A DNA stretch of 64,000 nucleotides from Sporolactobacillus terrae DSM 11697 (GCF_000648615.1 NZ_JFZC01000039.1:1-64000); one strand, 5' to 3'; positions 15,781 through 25,392 are shown, counted from the first letter of the stretch. Made by a program: numbers and translations. Notes: generated by a model not told the origin, from the letters alone.

Positions 15781-16485
15781 TCAAAGTGAAGTGCTGCGCT
15801 TTTTTAATTGTTTTGCGATGATCACGATGGCGCATACGGCAGCGACAATCATGAAAAGAATCAGCAGCGCAGCGTGAAGGAAGAAGGCTTCCGGGAGAAT
15901 CGTAATAATCGGATCGGTCTGCGGATTAAATACCCAATAATCATTTCTGAAGAATAGTTTGTGGAACAGGATGAATGTCCCGTCAAAATCAATGGCAAAC
16001 ATCATGAGCGGGAGGAGCGTAAACATAATAAGCATGATTGCTGTCGGTTTAAAAAAGCTGAAATCCCGTTGCTTGCGCTTATGAAAAATTCCGATGACAC
16101 TGATAATCGCTGAAACAACCAGTAGCAGTTCAATGGCCATAAAAATACGTTTCACATCTTGAAAATGAATGCGACCCGCACGCGAATAATCGAACGAAGG
16201 AAGGTGAAACGTCTGCGGCAGCGGGTTGATGAGGTACTGGATCGTATAGTTGTAATTCTCCACGATCTGATCATAGCTGAAGCCAGATTGACCTACGAGA
16301 TCCAGATGCTGCACATCAAAATAATAAAGCGGCGTAAAACCAAGTGTAACAAGTACAGCAAAGCAGATGATAAAGATGGCAATACTGACAGCCAGTCCAA
16401 GCTGGCCGAGGCGATAGGTTGAAAAGAACAATCCATGACACATCCTTAAGCTTAAGGTTGAACCGCTAACTTCGTATACGCTCAT
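15781..16485 (-). CDS. TIGR01906/DUF1461-family integral membrane protein
   Basis: A 234-residue membrane protein with spans near residues 26-52, 110-132, 146-166 and 205-228. The family pattern is present: YNYTIQYLINP after the first span, FQDVKRIF before the second, DFDGTFILFHKLFF and the ITILPEAFF segment near 195. Members occur widely in Firmicutes; their role is unknown, with a link to lipid or lipoprotein modification reported for related Lit proteins. Start is uncertain: ATG at 16485 lies too close to AGGTGAT, and a TTG about 20 codons in is an alternative. Confidence 0.75.
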   Translation of the reverse strand: MSVYEVSGSTLSLRMCHGLFFSTYRLGQLGLAVSIAIFIICFAVLVTLGFTPLYYFDVQHLDLVGQSGFSYDQIVENYNYTIQYLINPLPQTFHLPSFDYSRAGRIHFQDVKRIFMAIELLLVVSAIISVIGIFHKRKQRDFSFFKPTAIMLIMFTLLPLMMFAIDFDGTFILFHKLFFRNDYWVFNPQTDPIITILPEAFFLHAALLILFMIVAAVCAIVIIAKQLKKRSTSL

Positions 16486-16580
16486 TATCACCTATCGGAC
16501 AAGAAAATTCAAAAAGAAATGTGACTAAACACCGGACTTGAGCGTATTCAACACGCATGATCGTTTTTGACAATGGGGTT

Positions 16581-16615
16581 TTCTCTTAACGAGAAAGCTG
16601 TGCTGCGGTTATAAT
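16581..16615 (+). promoter_or_regulatory. Promoter of the iron alcohol dehydrogenase with an overlapping inverted repeat
   Basis: TTAACG (16586-16591), 18-base spacer, perfect TATAAT (16610-16615). The inverted repeat TTCTC-TTAAC-GAGAA (16581-16595) covers the -35 and could be an operator. Confidence 0.5.
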
Positions 16616-16628
16616 GAAGGAGAACGAA

Positions 16629-16649
16629 ATGACGGAAGATCTATTATGA
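16629..16649 (+). CDS. Six-codon leader peptide overlapping the dehydrogenase start
   Basis: AAGGAG lies 7 bases before an ATG that opens MTEDLL; its TGA (16647-16649) overlaps the next ATG (16646-16648) as ATGA. The strong ribosome site serves this minicistron rather than the main gene, suggesting translational coupling or reinitiation. Confidence 0.4.
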   Translation: MTEDLL

Positions 16650-17830
16650 AAGCGAGTGATCCTTTTATGGACAATTTTATTTATCACAACCCGACTAAAC
16701 TCATCTTCGGCAAAGGGCAGCTTGATCAATTGAAAACAGAGGTCGCGAAATACGGCAAACGTGTTTTATTGGTCTATGGGGGCGGGAGTATTAAACGCAC
16801 CGGGCTGTATGATCAAGTGCTCGAACAGCTTAAGGCAATGAGTGCCGAGGTCTATGAACTTGCAGGCGTTGAACCTAATCCACGATTGACAACGGTAAAA
16901 AAAGGCATTGCGCTTTGCAACGACCATGCGATTGACTTTTTGCTCGCTGTGGGAGGCGGAAGCGTGATCGACTGCACCAAAGCGATTGCTGTCGGCGCGA
17001 AGTTTGACGGTGATCCTTGGGCGTTTATTACTCGTCAAGAGACGGCAGAGGATGCCCTTCCATTCGGTACGGTGCTCACGCTTGCCGCGACCGGATCGGA
17101 GATGAACCCAAACTCTGTAATCACAAATTGGGAAACGCATGAAAAATACGGATGGAGTTGTCCATTTTCATACCCTGCATTCTCTATCCTTGATCCCAGC
17201 TTCACGTTCTCTGTACCGAAAAATCAAACCATCTACGGTATGGTGGATATGATGGCTCATGTCTTTGAACATTATTTTCATCCGGCAAAACATACACCCC
17301 TTCAAGACCGCCTGTGTGAGTCGATTTTGCTTACGGTCATTGAGGCTGCCCCGAAGCTTGTTCATGATCTTGAAAATTATCAGCTCCGCGAAACGATTCT
17401 CTATTGCGGCACAATGGCTTTGAATGGGATGGTTTCGATGGGCTTTGAGGGTGATTGGGCAAGTCACAATCTAGAGCATGCAGTATCCGCAGTGTATGAT
17501 ATTCCACATGGCGGCGGCTTAGCGATTCTGTTCCCAAATTGGATGAAGCATAATCTAGACGTTAATGTCGCTCGATTTAAGCAACTGGCCGAGCGTGTTT
17601 TCCATGTCGATCCGCTGGGCAAATCGGATCGGGAGGTTGCCCTTGAAGGAATCCGGGCGCTTCGTGAATTCTGGACAAGCATTGGGGCACCAAGTAGACT
17701 GGCGGACTATTCGATTGACGACAGCAAGCTTGATCTTCTCGCTGATCGTGCGATGGCCCGAGGCGCTTTCGGTCAATTTAAGGTTCTCGGCAGGCAAGAT
17801 GCACTTGCCATTTATCAAGCTTCGCTTTGA
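16646..17830 (+). CDS. Iron-containing alcohol dehydrogenase (BdhA/YugJ-like)
   Basis: A 394-residue group III alcohol dehydrogenase that probably reduces aldehydes with NAD(P)H. Cofactor motif VGGGSVID near 102-109; metal ligands in [16 protein letters not shown] (about 202-217) and [20 protein letters not shown] (about 273-292). The N-terminus after Met8 ([19 protein letters not shown]) aligns with the usual family start, so the real start may be 16667; the ATG at 16646 has GGAAG in range and overlaps the stop of a minicistron. Terminator follows at 17840. Confidence 0.88.
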   Translation: MKASDPFMDNFIYHNPTKLIFGKGQLDQLKTEVAKYGKRVLLVYGGGSIKRTGLYDQVLEQLKAMSAEVYELAGVEPNPRLTTVKKGIALCNDHAIDFLLAVGGGSVIDCTKAIAVGAKFDGDPWAFITRQETAEDALPFGTVLTLAATGSEMNPNSVITNWETHEKYGWSCPFSYPAFSILDPSFTFSVPKNQTIYGMVDMMAHVFEHYFHPAKHTPLQDRLCESILLTVIEAAPKLVHDLENYQLRETILYCGTMALNGMVSMGFEGDWASHNLEHAVSAVYDIPHGGGLAILFPNWMKHNLDVNVARFKQLAERVFHVDPLGKSDREVALEGIRALREFWTSIGAPSRLADYSIDDSKLDLLADRAMARGAFGQFKVLGRQDALAIYQASL

Positions 17831-17839
17831 GACTACAGA

Positions 17840-17878
17840 AAAATCCGCCAGCTTCTGAAGGAGCGGCGGATTTTTTTT
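17840..17878. terminator. Intrinsic terminator, probably bidirectional
   Basis: AAAATCCGCC (17840-17849) pairs with GGCGGATTTT (17865-17874), extended inside by GCTTC/GGAGC, then a T run. It lies between the dehydrogenase and the convergent yjcZ-like gene. Confidence 0.88.
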
Positions 17879-17899
17879 GTCCTTTGATGGACGAAGAAA

Positions 17900-17995
17900 T
17901 CAATAAACATAAGCAGCACCAATAATGATAAGTAAAATGAACAAAACGATCAGCAATGCGAAGCCGCTGCCATATCCGCCATATACAGCACCCAT
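17900..17995 (-). CDS. YjcZ-family small sporulation membrane protein
   Basis: The minus strand encodes 31 residues: MGAVYGGYGSGFALLIVLFI, then LLIIIGAAYVY. The GGYGSGFALIVVLFILLII pattern defines the YjcZ/SscA group, small spore-associated proteins with a Gly-Tyr-rich start and one membrane span. GAGGAGGTG lies 8 bases before the ATG, an excellent ribosome site. It is too short for many gene finders. Relatives are made in sporulating cells, with SscA aiding coat assembly; the role of this copy is not known. Confidence 0.85.
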   Translation of the reverse strand: MGAVYGGYGSGFALLIVLFILLIIIGAAYVY

Positions 17996-18072
17996 GAGTC
18001 GACACCTCCTCATCACGAGATACTTTATTTATATGAAACGATCGGTATCTGCGCTTGAGTTTTTGCCCAATT

Positions 18073-18759
18073 TTACTCGTGATGGGTTTGCTGCTTTTCG
18101 ATCAGGTAAGGGGCGTTGTTGCGCGGTGAGTTGACATCGCGTGATACTTCGTAGCAGTCCATCTGCCCTGAATCATACGGACGAAGAAGATCAAGCAGTT
18201 TTTTCGGATCGCTGGAAGCATTGAGCCAACGTGCTTCATCTTCATGATTCAAGATCACCGGCATTCGGTCATGAATCGGCCGCATGATTGAGTTTGCCTC
18301 AGTCGTAATAATGGTGCAGCTGTGAATCAATTGCTGGTCTTTGGTCTGCCAGGAATCCCATAACCCGGCCATTGCAAAAAGCGATCCGGATTTCATAACA
18401 AATCGAAAGGGCACCTTTTCCCTAGGCGTCTGATGCGTCCATTCATAAAAAGAATCAGCAACAATAAGGCAGCGTCTTCTGCGGAACGCGTGGCGGAAGC
18501 TTGGTTTTTCCGCAATGCTTTCAGCCCGGGCGTTGATCAATTTCCAGCCGATTTTCTCGTCCTTGGCCCAAGAGGGAATTAAGCCCCAGCGGAGGAATCC
18601 CATTCGATTTCCACCCGAACTGTTGACGACAGCGACAATATTCTGACCGGGTGCGACATTATAATTGGGTTGATAGCGCGCTTCTCCCGATGCGTGCTTA
18701 ATCTGAAATCGATAAATCAAATACTCAAAAGGAGCGATTAGCGTAAATCGTCCGCACAT
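18073..18759 (-). CDS. HMCES/YedK-type abasic site processing protein
   Basis: A 228-residue SRAP domain protein. The start at MCGRF places the catalytic Cys at position 2, which forms a thiazolidine crosslink to abasic sites in single-stranded DNA. Other SRAP residues are visible: NYNVAPGQ (about 31-38), NARAE (about 76-80), FYEW (about 104-107) and IHDRMPVIL (about 160-168). AGGAGGG precedes the ATG. It lies downstream of yolD, whose promoter carries a LexA-type box, and it also has an extended -10 (TGCTATACT, 18802-18794) of its own. DNA damage response is the expected setting. Confidence 0.9.
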   Translation of the reverse strand: MCGRFTLIAPFEYLIYRFQIKHASGEARYQPNYNVAPGQNIVAVVNSSGGNRMGFLRWGLIPSWAKDEKIGWKLINARAESIAEKPSFRHAFRRRRCLIVADSFYEWTHQTPREKVPFRFVMKSGSLFAMAGLWDSWQTKDQQLIHSCTIITTEANSIMRPIHDRMPVILNHEDEARWLNASSDPKKLLDLLRPYDSGQMDCYEVSRDVNSPRNNAPYLIEKQQTHHE

Positions 18760-18828
18760 CGTATGATCCCTCCTGTCTTGATGTTCCACATAAAGTATAG
18801 CAGATCTGAACGCAGATTCTGCAAGGAG

Positions 18829-19191
18829 TCAAACGTCCTGCCGGCTGCTGAATCGAACGTCAACAATAGTTTGCGGTGGGAGGTTTTGAGAGATACCTGA
18901 TGAATTGGAAATGCGTACCTTCTGAACATACGAATCAATGGATACGGTACAGTTCTTCAATGTATGGATTTTCCCATCATGATAATAGTCAAGATCGATG
19001 GGCAGCTTTCTGCTTGAGGCATCATGAATCATACGTTCAATTTCCTCAAGCTTTTGCTCATCTAATTGCGGTTTTGCGATTCTATCCGCGTGGCGTGCCA
19101 TTTCTCTGAGTACGGCAACATGTTCAGGGAGCATCATTCGGCTTGACTCCCAGCGCATATTTGATCCTTTTGTCAATTTGTTATGCTTCAC
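18829..19191 (-). CDS. YolD-like protein
   Basis: A 120-residue YolD family protein (RWESSRMMLPEHVAVL near 13-28, then the small beta domain with LDYYHDGKIHTLKN and a closing IVDVRFSS). YolD proteins usually pair with Y-family polymerases such as UvrX/YqjW; none is present here, and the gene instead precedes yedK by 69 bases on the same strand. GTG start with AAGGAGGGG six bases upstream. The promoter is overlaid by a LexA-type box, as expected for this SOS family. Confidence 0.85.
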   Translation of the reverse strand: MKHNKLTKGSNMRWESSRMMLPEHVAVLREMARHADRIAKPQLDEQKLEEIERMIHDASSRKLPIDLDYYHDGKIHTLKNCTVSIDSYVQKVRISNSSGISQNLPPQTIVDVRFSSRQDV

Positions 19192-19227
19192 CCGAACCCC
19201 TCCTTATTTTCTAAGGAATAGTATACA

Positions 19228-19241
19228 CGAATATACGTTCT
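19228..19241 (-). promoter_or_regulatory. LexA (SOS) box
   Basis: On the minus strand AGAACGTATATTCG fits the Bacillus LexA consensus CGAACRNRYGTTYG at 12 of 14 positions. It overlaps the -10 element of the yolD promoter. Confidence 0.65.
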
Positions 19242-19258
19242 CAGGTGGAGTCTATCAA
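19230..19258 (-). promoter_or_regulatory. SigA promoter of yolD-yedK
   Basis: TTGATA (19258-19253), 17-base spacer, TATATT (19235-19230) on the minus strand, with the LexA box across the -10. Confidence 0.7.
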
Positions 19259-19279
19259 AAGGTTTACCGGATCCAAAGT

Positions 19280-19307
19280 TTTCCATAGGTATAAAGTGGG
19301 CTATAAT
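19280..19307 (+). promoter_or_regulatory. Promoter of the M29 aminopeptidase gene
   Basis: TTTCCA (19280-19285), 16-base spacer, perfect TATAAT (19302-19307); the start codon is 28 bases further on. Confidence 0.55.
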
Positions 19308-19335
19308 TAAGAAAAAGAAACATGGAGGCAAGATT

Positions 19336-20580
19336 ATGGAACCATTTGAAGCATCATTAAAAAAGTTTGCCAAACTGGCGATAAAAATTGGCGTTAATCT
19401 GCAGCCCGGGCAAGGCTTGTTCCTGACGTCGCCGATTGAAGCCGCACACTTTGCGAATCTTGTTGCTGAGGAGGCCTACCAAGCGGGTGCAAAAGACGTC
19501 ACGATGCGATGGGGCGATGATGAAACGGAAAGGTTGCGTCTGGAGCGGGCACCTGAAGAAGCGTTAAAGCAGATTCCAGATTGGAAATTTGCTGCGCAAA
19601 ATGCAGCAGTCAAAGATAACTATGCAGTTTTACATATTTACGGACCCAACCCGGATTTGTTGGATACGATCGACGATGCGCGTGTCGGTGCCTATATGAA
19701 GGCATCCAGTAATGGGTTGAAGCCGTATATGGAATGCATTATGAAAGATGAAACGCAATGGTCGATTGTCGCATACCCGACAAAGGCATGGGCGAAAAAA
19801 ATCTTCCCGAACAAAAATACAGGCGAAGCGCAAACGCTGCTCATGGAAGAAATTCTGCGTATCAGCAGAGTCAGCGGCAATGAGGATCCAATTGAAGCAT
19901 GGAACGAACATAATGAAACGATGCACAAAGCCAGTGAATTTATGAACCGCATGAACTTTAAACAATTAATTTATTCTGGTCCGGGCACTGATCTGACGAT
20001 TGATTTGCCACAAGGGCATATTTGGAGCGGTGGTTCAGGCCCTTCGACAAGCGGGATTATGTTCAACGCAAATATTCCTACAGAAGAGGTATTTACGATG
20101 CCGCATAAACGCGGTGTCAACGGTACCGTTTCCAGTACCAAACCGCTGAATGCCGACGGCCGCATCATTGACGGTTTCTCGCTCACTTTTAAGGATGGGG
20201 AAGTCGTTGATTTTACAGCAGAAAAAGGCGCAGATGCGTTGAGGCATCTGCTTGACTCTGATCCGAATGCGCGCCGGCTCGGCGAAGTGGCATTGGTTCC
20301 GCATCATTCACCGGTGTCTGAATCGGGACTCGTTTTCTATAACACGCTCTTTGATGAGAATGCATCGTGCCATTTGGCATTGGGGAAAGCATATCCAACA
20401 TGTATTAAAGGCGGTAACGATCTCGATGAAGTCGGCCTAGATCAGGCGGGAGTAAACGATAGCTTAATTCATGAAGATTTTATGGTTGGATCTGAAGAAC
20501 TGGATATTGATGGCATCACTCAAGACGGCAGGCGCGTGCCCGTATTCCGCAACGGTGCCTGGGCATTCTCATTTGATTGA
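19336..20580 (+). CDS. M29-family metalloaminopeptidase (AmpS/PepS-like)
   Basis: A 414-residue cytosolic aminopeptidase of family M29, which uses two metal ions to remove N-terminal residues. Metal-ligand regions are present: NIPTEEVFTMPHKRGVNGTV (Glu and His, about 245-264), EVALVPHHSPVS (about 316-327) and DENASCHLALG (about 340-350). N-terminal LQPGQGLFLTSPIEA is typical. GGAGG precedes the ATG. The gene has its own promoter and no partner genes. Length matches the family (about 410). Confidence 0.92.
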   Translation: MEPFEASLKKFAKLAIKIGVNLQPGQGLFLTSPIEAAHFANLVAEEAYQAGAKDVTMRWGDDETERLRLERAPEEALKQIPDWKFAAQNAAVKDNYAVLHIYGPNPDLLDTIDDARVGAYMKASSNGLKPYMECIMKDETQWSIVAYPTKAWAKKIFPNKNTGEAQTLLMEEILRISRVSGNEDPIEAWNEHNETMHKASEFMNRMNFKQLIYSGPGTDLTIDLPQGHIWSGGSGPSTSGIMFNANIPTEEVFTMPHKRGVNGTVSSTKPLNADGRIIDGFSLTFKDGEVVDFTAEKGADALRHLLDSDPNARRLGEVALVPHHSPVSESGLVFYNTLFDENASCHLALGKAYPTCIKGGNDLDEVGLDQAGVNDSLIHEDFMVGSEELDIDGITQDGRRVPVFRNGAWAFSFD

Positions 20581-20669
20581 GCAAATTTGAGGGAGCTTTT
20601 CGCACCTAAATTGCGAAGCCTGCCAGAAACTGATATTCTTAAAATAAAGTTTTGGAAGCGGGACGAACG

Positions 20670-21734
20670 ATGAAAAAAAAAGGTGGATCGATTGGCGGCA
20701 GCGACAAGGTGGTGCCGATTCCTCATTTGGAAGAACGCTTACTGAGCAAAGCCATGCTGCTGGTTGAAGAGAATAGACACAAGGAAGCCTGTCAGTTGTT
20801 TGGCAAGCTTTTGGAATTGAATGTGCGGGATGTTCGTGCGCTTTACGGGTGGGCCGTTTGCTCCATTGAACTGGGGGATTACTCGGAAGCGGAAAAAGCC
20901 GTGGTGCTGCTGCTTGAAGCAGATACTCCCTATTTTTACGAGGTGTTTCGACTTTATCTTACCATTCTTATTGAGCGCAAGGATTATACAAGCGCGATCC
21001 GTGAGATCCTGACGATTCGTAAGAAAAAAGGATTACCCATCGAATTCAAAGAGTTTTTGGTTCACATGCAGAAATTCTGTCAGATTCGTCTGCATGAACC
21101 CTCGTGGAGCGATGTTGGTTTGGAGGAAGCCGATGAAACGGATCAAATGACGAAACCTGATGCGGACACGGAGCATCGGGAATCGTCCATTGACTGGCCG
21201 GCATTGGAGAAGGCGGACACCATTAGCCAAATGCTGCTCCTCAATAACTTAGCTGATCAATTAAAAACAACCCATCTTCCGGAAATCCAGCGTTTTCTAC
21301 TCGATGATCAGCAGCCTACCGAGCTTAAGACGATGTTGCTTTGTGCGGTTAAGGAAGGACATCTTGCTCAGAAAGTGGCCGTGCACAAATTTGGTGAAAT
21401 TTACGATGCACAGCTGGATCACGCGGATTTTTTGAATAAAGAGTTTGCGGATCAAATTGAAGCTGTAATTCGCCGGACGATGGAATCGGAAAATCCGACA
21501 TTGACCACGTCGGCAGTTGAAATGGAGCGCATGTTTACCATGAATGTTTATCCGAAACCGATTGTACCGAGTCAACCAGAAGTTTGGGCAGCGCTCTTCT
21601 GCTTACGGGCGATGGGCGGTGAATCGGAACAGGAAAAAAAAGACGTTCTTGCGCATTTTGGTGTCAATGAGGATGATTTTTGCGCGGCGAGCAGCATGCT
21701 GCATGGTGTAGAGGCATACGACATTTGGTCTTAG
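20670..21734 (+). CDS. ysoA: TPR-repeat protein (YsoA-like)
   Basis: A 354-residue soluble protein. Residues 18-120 form tetratricopeptide helices (LLSKAMLLVEENRHKEACQL, ALYGWAVCSIELGDYSEAEK, LTILIERKDYTSAIREIL). The rest is helical without a recognised domain. Its place just before tig matches B. subtilis ysoA. The ribosome site is weak. Function is unknown; TPR domains suggest protein binding. No terminator is evident before the tig promoter. Confidence 0.75.
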   Translation: MKKKGGSIGGSDKVVPIPHLEERLLSKAMLLVEENRHKEACQLFGKLLELNVRDVRALYGWAVCSIELGDYSEAEKAVVLLLEADTPYFYEVFRLYLTILIERKDYTSAIREILTIRKKKGLPIEFKEFLVHMQKFCQIRLHEPSWSDVGLEEADETDQMTKPDADTEHRESSIDWPALEKADTISQMLLLNNLADQLKTTHLPEIQRFLLDDQQPTELKTMLLCAVKEGHLAQKVAVHKFGEIYDAQLDHADFLNKEFADQIEAVIRRTMESENPTLTTSAVEMERMFTMNVYPKPIVPSQPEVWAALFCLRAMGGESEQEKKDVLAHFGVNEDDFCAASSMLHGVEAYDIWS

Positions 21735-21798
21735 CGTATTGAAACATGTGGTTATGTCGATAATTTGCAACAAATGTGTTTTTCATAGGAAACGGTTA

Positions 21799-21807
21799 TG
21801 TTATAAT
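21799..21807 (+). promoter_or_regulatory. Extended -10 promoter of tig
   Basis: TGtTATAAT with only a weak -35 (TTTTCA, 16-base spacing). The leader to the tig start is about 130 bases. Confidence 0.6.
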
Positions 21808-21945
21808 AACATGGTTTGCAATTGCGTTGCCAAAGTAGTCGAGTCATTAGCCTCGAACTGGCGGACAAATGATGACTTTGTACGCCATTCAGGCAGAAAA
21901 CCAAGATGCAGAATAGCATGAAGATAGATGTTGGAGGTAAAACGA

Positions 21946-23250
21946 ATGACTGTAGATGCAAAATGGGAAAAAAAAGAAGGTAATGTAGGCACACTGACGT
22001 TCTCAGTTGATGCCGAAAGTTTTAATCAAGCCCTTGATAAAGCTTTTAAAAAGGTTGTTAAAAAGGTCAACGTACCTGGTTTCCGTAAGGGCCGTGTGCC
22101 ACGCGTTCTTTTTGAACAGCGTTTCGGGGTAGAAAGTCTGTATGAAGATGCAATTGATTTTGTTCTTCCGAGTGCGTATTCTGATGCAATCGATCAAACC
22201 GGTATCGAACCTGTGGACAAGCCACAAGTAGACATTGAAGAGATTGGTAAAGGCAAAAAGCTGGTACTCAAAGCAGATGTAACGGTTAAACCGGAAGTTA
22301 AACTCGGTGACTATAAAGGTCTTGAAGTCGAAGAGAAGAGCACGGACGTTACCGATGAAGATGTCGCTCACGAAATCAAACATCTTCAGGAACGCTATGC
22401 GGAACTGGTTGTTAAAGAAGACGGAGAAATCGAAAAAGGCGATACTGCGGTTATCGATTTTGACGGCTATGTCGATGACAAACCGTTTGAAGGCGGAAAA
22501 GCTGAAAACTATTCACTTGAAATTGGATCCGGCTCCTTTATTCCCGGATTTGAAGATCAGCTCATCGGCGCGAAAGTCGGAGCTGAAAAAGACGTGGTTG
22601 TAACCTTTCCGGAAGACTACCATGCTGAAGAATTAAAGGGCAAGGAAGCGACGTTTAAAGTAAAGGTTCATGAAATTAAACAGAAACAGCTTCCTGAACT
22701 CGATGATGAATTCGCCAAGGACGTTGATGACGATGTTGAAACGTTCGCTGAATTACAAGAAAAAATCAAGAATCATCAGAAAGAACATCGTGAAGCTGAT
22801 GCTGAAAACAGCAAGCGCGACGGCGTTGTGCAGCAAGCAGCCGCAAATGCAGACATTGACGTTCCTGAAGTGATGATCACGAATGAACAGGACAATATGG
22901 TGAAAGAATTTGAACAGCGTCTTAAAGGACAAGGCATGACTCTGGAAATGTATTCTTCACTGACAGGTACCGACGAAAAAGCGTTGCGCGATCAGATGAA
23001 GGAAGATGCTGAAAAACGCGTGCGTGCAAATCTGACACTTGAAGCGATTGCTAAAGCTGAATCCATTGAAGCTTCTGACGAAGAAGTTGAAGAAGAACTG
23101 AAAAAAATGGCGGATCAGTACAAGATCGGTGCAGATCAAATCAAAGCTGCAATGGGCGGAACTGACTTCATTAAAGGTGATTTGAAACTGCGCAAAGCTG
23201 TTGATTTTCTTGTGGAAAACAGCAAGCCAAAAGCTGCCGAAGCTAAATAA
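21946..23250 (+). CDS. tig: Trigger factor, ribosome-associated chaperone and peptidyl-prolyl isomerase
   Basis: A 434-residue protein. The ribosome-binding motif is [17 protein letters not shown] (about 43-59). The FKBP-type isomerase domain follows ([20 protein letters not shown], about 165-184; [12 protein letters not shown] near 196). The C-terminal chaperone domain runs from about 250 to the end. GGAGG precedes the ATG at 21946; an earlier in-frame ATG is less likely. It folds nascent chains at the ribosome exit. It precedes clpX as in Bacillus, but a 470-base gap with promoter-like motifs separates them. Confidence 0.97.
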   Translation: MTVDAKWEKKEGNVGTLTFSVDAESFNQALDKAFKKVVKKVNVPGFRKGRVPRVLFEQRFGVESLYEDAIDFVLPSAYSDAIDQTGIEPVDKPQVDIEEIGKGKKLVLKADVTVKPEVKLGDYKGLEVEEKSTDVTDEDVAHEIKHLQERYAELVVKEDGEIEKGDTAVIDFDGYVDDKPFEGGKAENYSLEIGSGSFIPGFEDQLIGAKVGAEKDVVVTFPEDYHAEELKGKEATFKVKVHEIKQKQLPELDDEFAKDVDDDVETFAELQEKIKNHQKEHREADAENSKRDGVVQQAAANADIDVPEVMITNEQDNMVKEFEQRLKGQGMTLEMYSSLTGTDEKALRDQMKEDAEKRVRANLTLEAIAKAESIEASDEEVEEELKKMADQYKIGADQIKAAMGGTDFIKGDLKLRKAVDFLVENSKPKAAEAK

Positions 23251-23721
23251 AGTGTGACATACATGAACTTTTTTGGCGGACGGTCTCGTCTGCCAATTAT
23301 TTATATCTAAAGAAAGCGAAGAAAAATAAATAATTTTTCTTTGCAATACATAGTGTACTCAGTAAGGCATATAGCTTATCGGGAGCATGTATTTATGTTA
23401 CAATGCCTACATAGTTAGTTGCCGAGTAGAACATCCGCTGCTGATCCAGAAATATCCGTTCTTATGCTTGGCTTCATCAATAACGATCAGTCTATGATGT
23501 TACAATGCCGGCAAATCATTTCCATTTATGCAGGTATTTTGTGATAAAATGCAGCATGGTTTTCCAGATGCAAAGCTTTCCAAGCCTCGTTCGATTTACG
23601 AGAAAAGGGGAAGGCTAAAAAATGCAGCGAATGCATGGGATGAACAAGAGTCAATACAAAAATTGACCAAGATTTCGCTCTTCTGAAACGTTGATAAGGA
23701 AAGCAGAACAGGGGTGAAAAA
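23251..23721. other. Long tig-clpX intergenic region
   Basis: A weak hairpin (TTGGCGGACG with CGTCTGCCAA, about 23273-23300) follows tig. The 13-base sequence ATGTTACAATGCC occurs twice, at 23395-23407 and 23497-23509, each containing a TGtTACAAT extended -10 form. A third motif, GATAAAAT, lies near 23543. No gene is supported. Confidence 0.5.
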
Positions 23722-24990
23722 ATGTTTAAATTCAATGAAGAAAAAGGACAGTTAAAATGCTCATTTTGCGGTAAAACCCAGGATCAGGTGCGTAAACTTG
23801 TAGCCGGACCGGGCGTTTACATTTGTGATGAGTGTATTGAGTTATGTACGGAAATTGTAGAAGAAGAATTAGGCACCGATGAAGAAATCGAATTTAAAGA
23901 TATCCCGAAGCCACAGGAAATTTGCTCGATCCTGGAAGATTATGTTATTGGGCAAAAGGATGCAAAAAAGAGCCTGTCCGTGGCTGTATATAATCACTAT
24001 AAGCGGATTAACAGCAAACAAAAGCCGGATGATGTTGAGCTTTCCAAGAGCAACATTATGATGATTGGGCCGACTGGTAGTGGTAAAACCCTGCTTGCTC
24101 AAACGCTGGCACGAATCTTGAATGTTCCGTTTGCTATTGCTGACGCTACCTCGCTTACTGAAGCCGGTTATGTTGGCGAAGATGTTGAGAACATTTTGCT
24201 CAAGCTGATTCAGGCGGCTGATTATGATGTTGAAAAGGCCGAAAAAGGGATTATCTATATTGATGAAATTGATAAGATTGCCCGCAAGTCGGAAAATCCG
24301 TCAATTACACGTGATGTATCTGGAGAAGGCGTGCAGCAGGCATTGCTGAAAATCCTTGAAGGAACGGTAGCAAGCGTGCCGCCACAGGGTGGACGCAAGC
24401 ACCCACATCAGGAATTTATTCAAATTGATACGACCAATATTCTGTTCATCTGCGGCGGTGCCTTCGACGGGATTGAACAAATCATTAAACGTCGATTGGG
24501 CAAAAAGGTTATTGGCTTTGGTGCTGGCAGCAAAACACAGGACATGCATCGTGACGATGCACTGAAAAATGTCCTTCCCGAAGATTTGCTGAAATTTGGT
24601 TTAATTCCGGAATTTATCGGTCGTCTTCCGGTCATCAGCACGCTGAAACAATTGGATGAACATGCACTCGTTGAAATTCTGACAAAACCGAAGAACGCGC
24701 TCGTTAAGCAATACAAGAAACTGCTTGAACTTGACGACGTTGATCTTGAATTCGACGAAGAAGCGCTCGAAGCCATTGCGAAACTTGCGATCGAACGGAA
24801 AACCGGCGCCCGTGGGCTGCGTTCGATTATTGAAGGCATGATGCTTGATGTGATGTATGAATTGCCGTCCCGCGAAGATATTGATAAATGTATCATTACA
24901 AGGGAAACGGTTGAAGGCAAGGCACGTCCAACCCTAATTCTCGACGACGGAACCGAAGTCAGTGTTGAAAAGCCAAAAGAAAGTGCATAA
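23722..24990 (+). CDS. clpX: ATP-dependent Clp protease ATP-binding subunit ClpX
   Basis: A 422-residue AAA+ unfoldase that feeds substrates to ClpP. The N-terminal zinc-binding domain has Cys13, 16, 35 and 38 (CSFCG...YICDEC). Walker A GPTGSGKT near 115, Walker [11 protein letters not shown] near 180, pore loop GYVGEDVE near 150, the IGF-type loop for ClpP binding at VIGFGAG near 265, and sensor 2 in GARGLRSI near 367. AGGGGTG precedes the ATG. Length is standard. The terminator at 25010 ends the unit. Confidence 0.98.
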   Translation: MFKFNEEKGQLKCSFCGKTQDQVRKLVAGPGVYICDECIELCTEIVEEELGTDEEIEFKDIPKPQEICSILEDYVIGQKDAKKSLSVAVYNHYKRINSKQKPDDVELSKSNIMMIGPTGSGKTLLAQTLARILNVPFAIADATSLTEAGYVGEDVENILLKLIQAADYDVEKAEKGIIYIDEIDKIARKSENPSITRDVSGEGVQQALLKILEGTVASVPPQGGRKHPHQEFIQIDTTNILFICGGAFDGIEQIIKRRLGKKVIGFGAGSKTQDMHRDDALKNVLPEDLLKFGLIPEFIGRLPVISTLKQLDEHALVEILTKPKNALVKQYKKLLELDDVDLEFDEEALEAIAKLAIERKTGARGLRSIIEGMMLDVMYELPSREDIDKCIITRETVEGKARPTLILDDGTEVSVEKPKESA

Positions 24991-25009
24991 GCTTTCGCTT
25001 TTTAGAAGA

Positions 25010-25038
25010 AACGTCTCCATCCGGGGACGTTTTTTTTA
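25010..25038 (+). terminator. Terminator of clpX
   Basis: AACGTCTCC (25010-25018) pairs with GGGGACGTT (25023-25031), then eight T. Confidence 0.88.
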
Positions 25039-25040
25039 TC

Positions 25041-25280
25041 CCGTCTTCAAGCCAATAGACCCGTGTCTTAACCGAGAATCAAAGTGGAACTTTCGCTAAT
25101 TTAAAGGAACTTTCGCTAAGTGCGCATACGTCCTGTATGCAACGCGAAAGTCATCACATCCTGTGAAAGTACGTCCTGTATGCAACGCGAAAGCCGCCGC
25201 ATCCTGCGGAAGTAAGGACCGGGTGCTTTTTGCCTGGTTTTTCTTACAGATAGATCACGCAAAACCCGGTTTTTTGCCTA
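25041..25280. repeat. Copy B of the interspersed repeat with internal tandem units
   Basis: Positions 25041-25087 match copy C (51174-51220) at about 38 of 47 bases, and 25206-25246 match copy A. Inside it GGAACTTTCGCTAA occurs twice (25087 and 25107) and TACGTCCTGTATGCAACGCG twice (about 25127 and 25170), with related CATCCTGTGAAAGT and CATCCTGCGGAAGT. It ends with a terminator-like hairpin and a second one at about 25257-25280 (GCAAAA/TTTTGC). No gene is present. Confidence 0.65.
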
Positions 25281-25392
25281 GCTTTTTCAGGTTTGGTGTT
25301 TAACTCACTTTTTGATTGGAAATAATGGCCTTTAGAAGCAGAGCCACGAAAACAGGAGCCTGAATGTGTGGCCGCAATGGGAGGCAGAGCGA

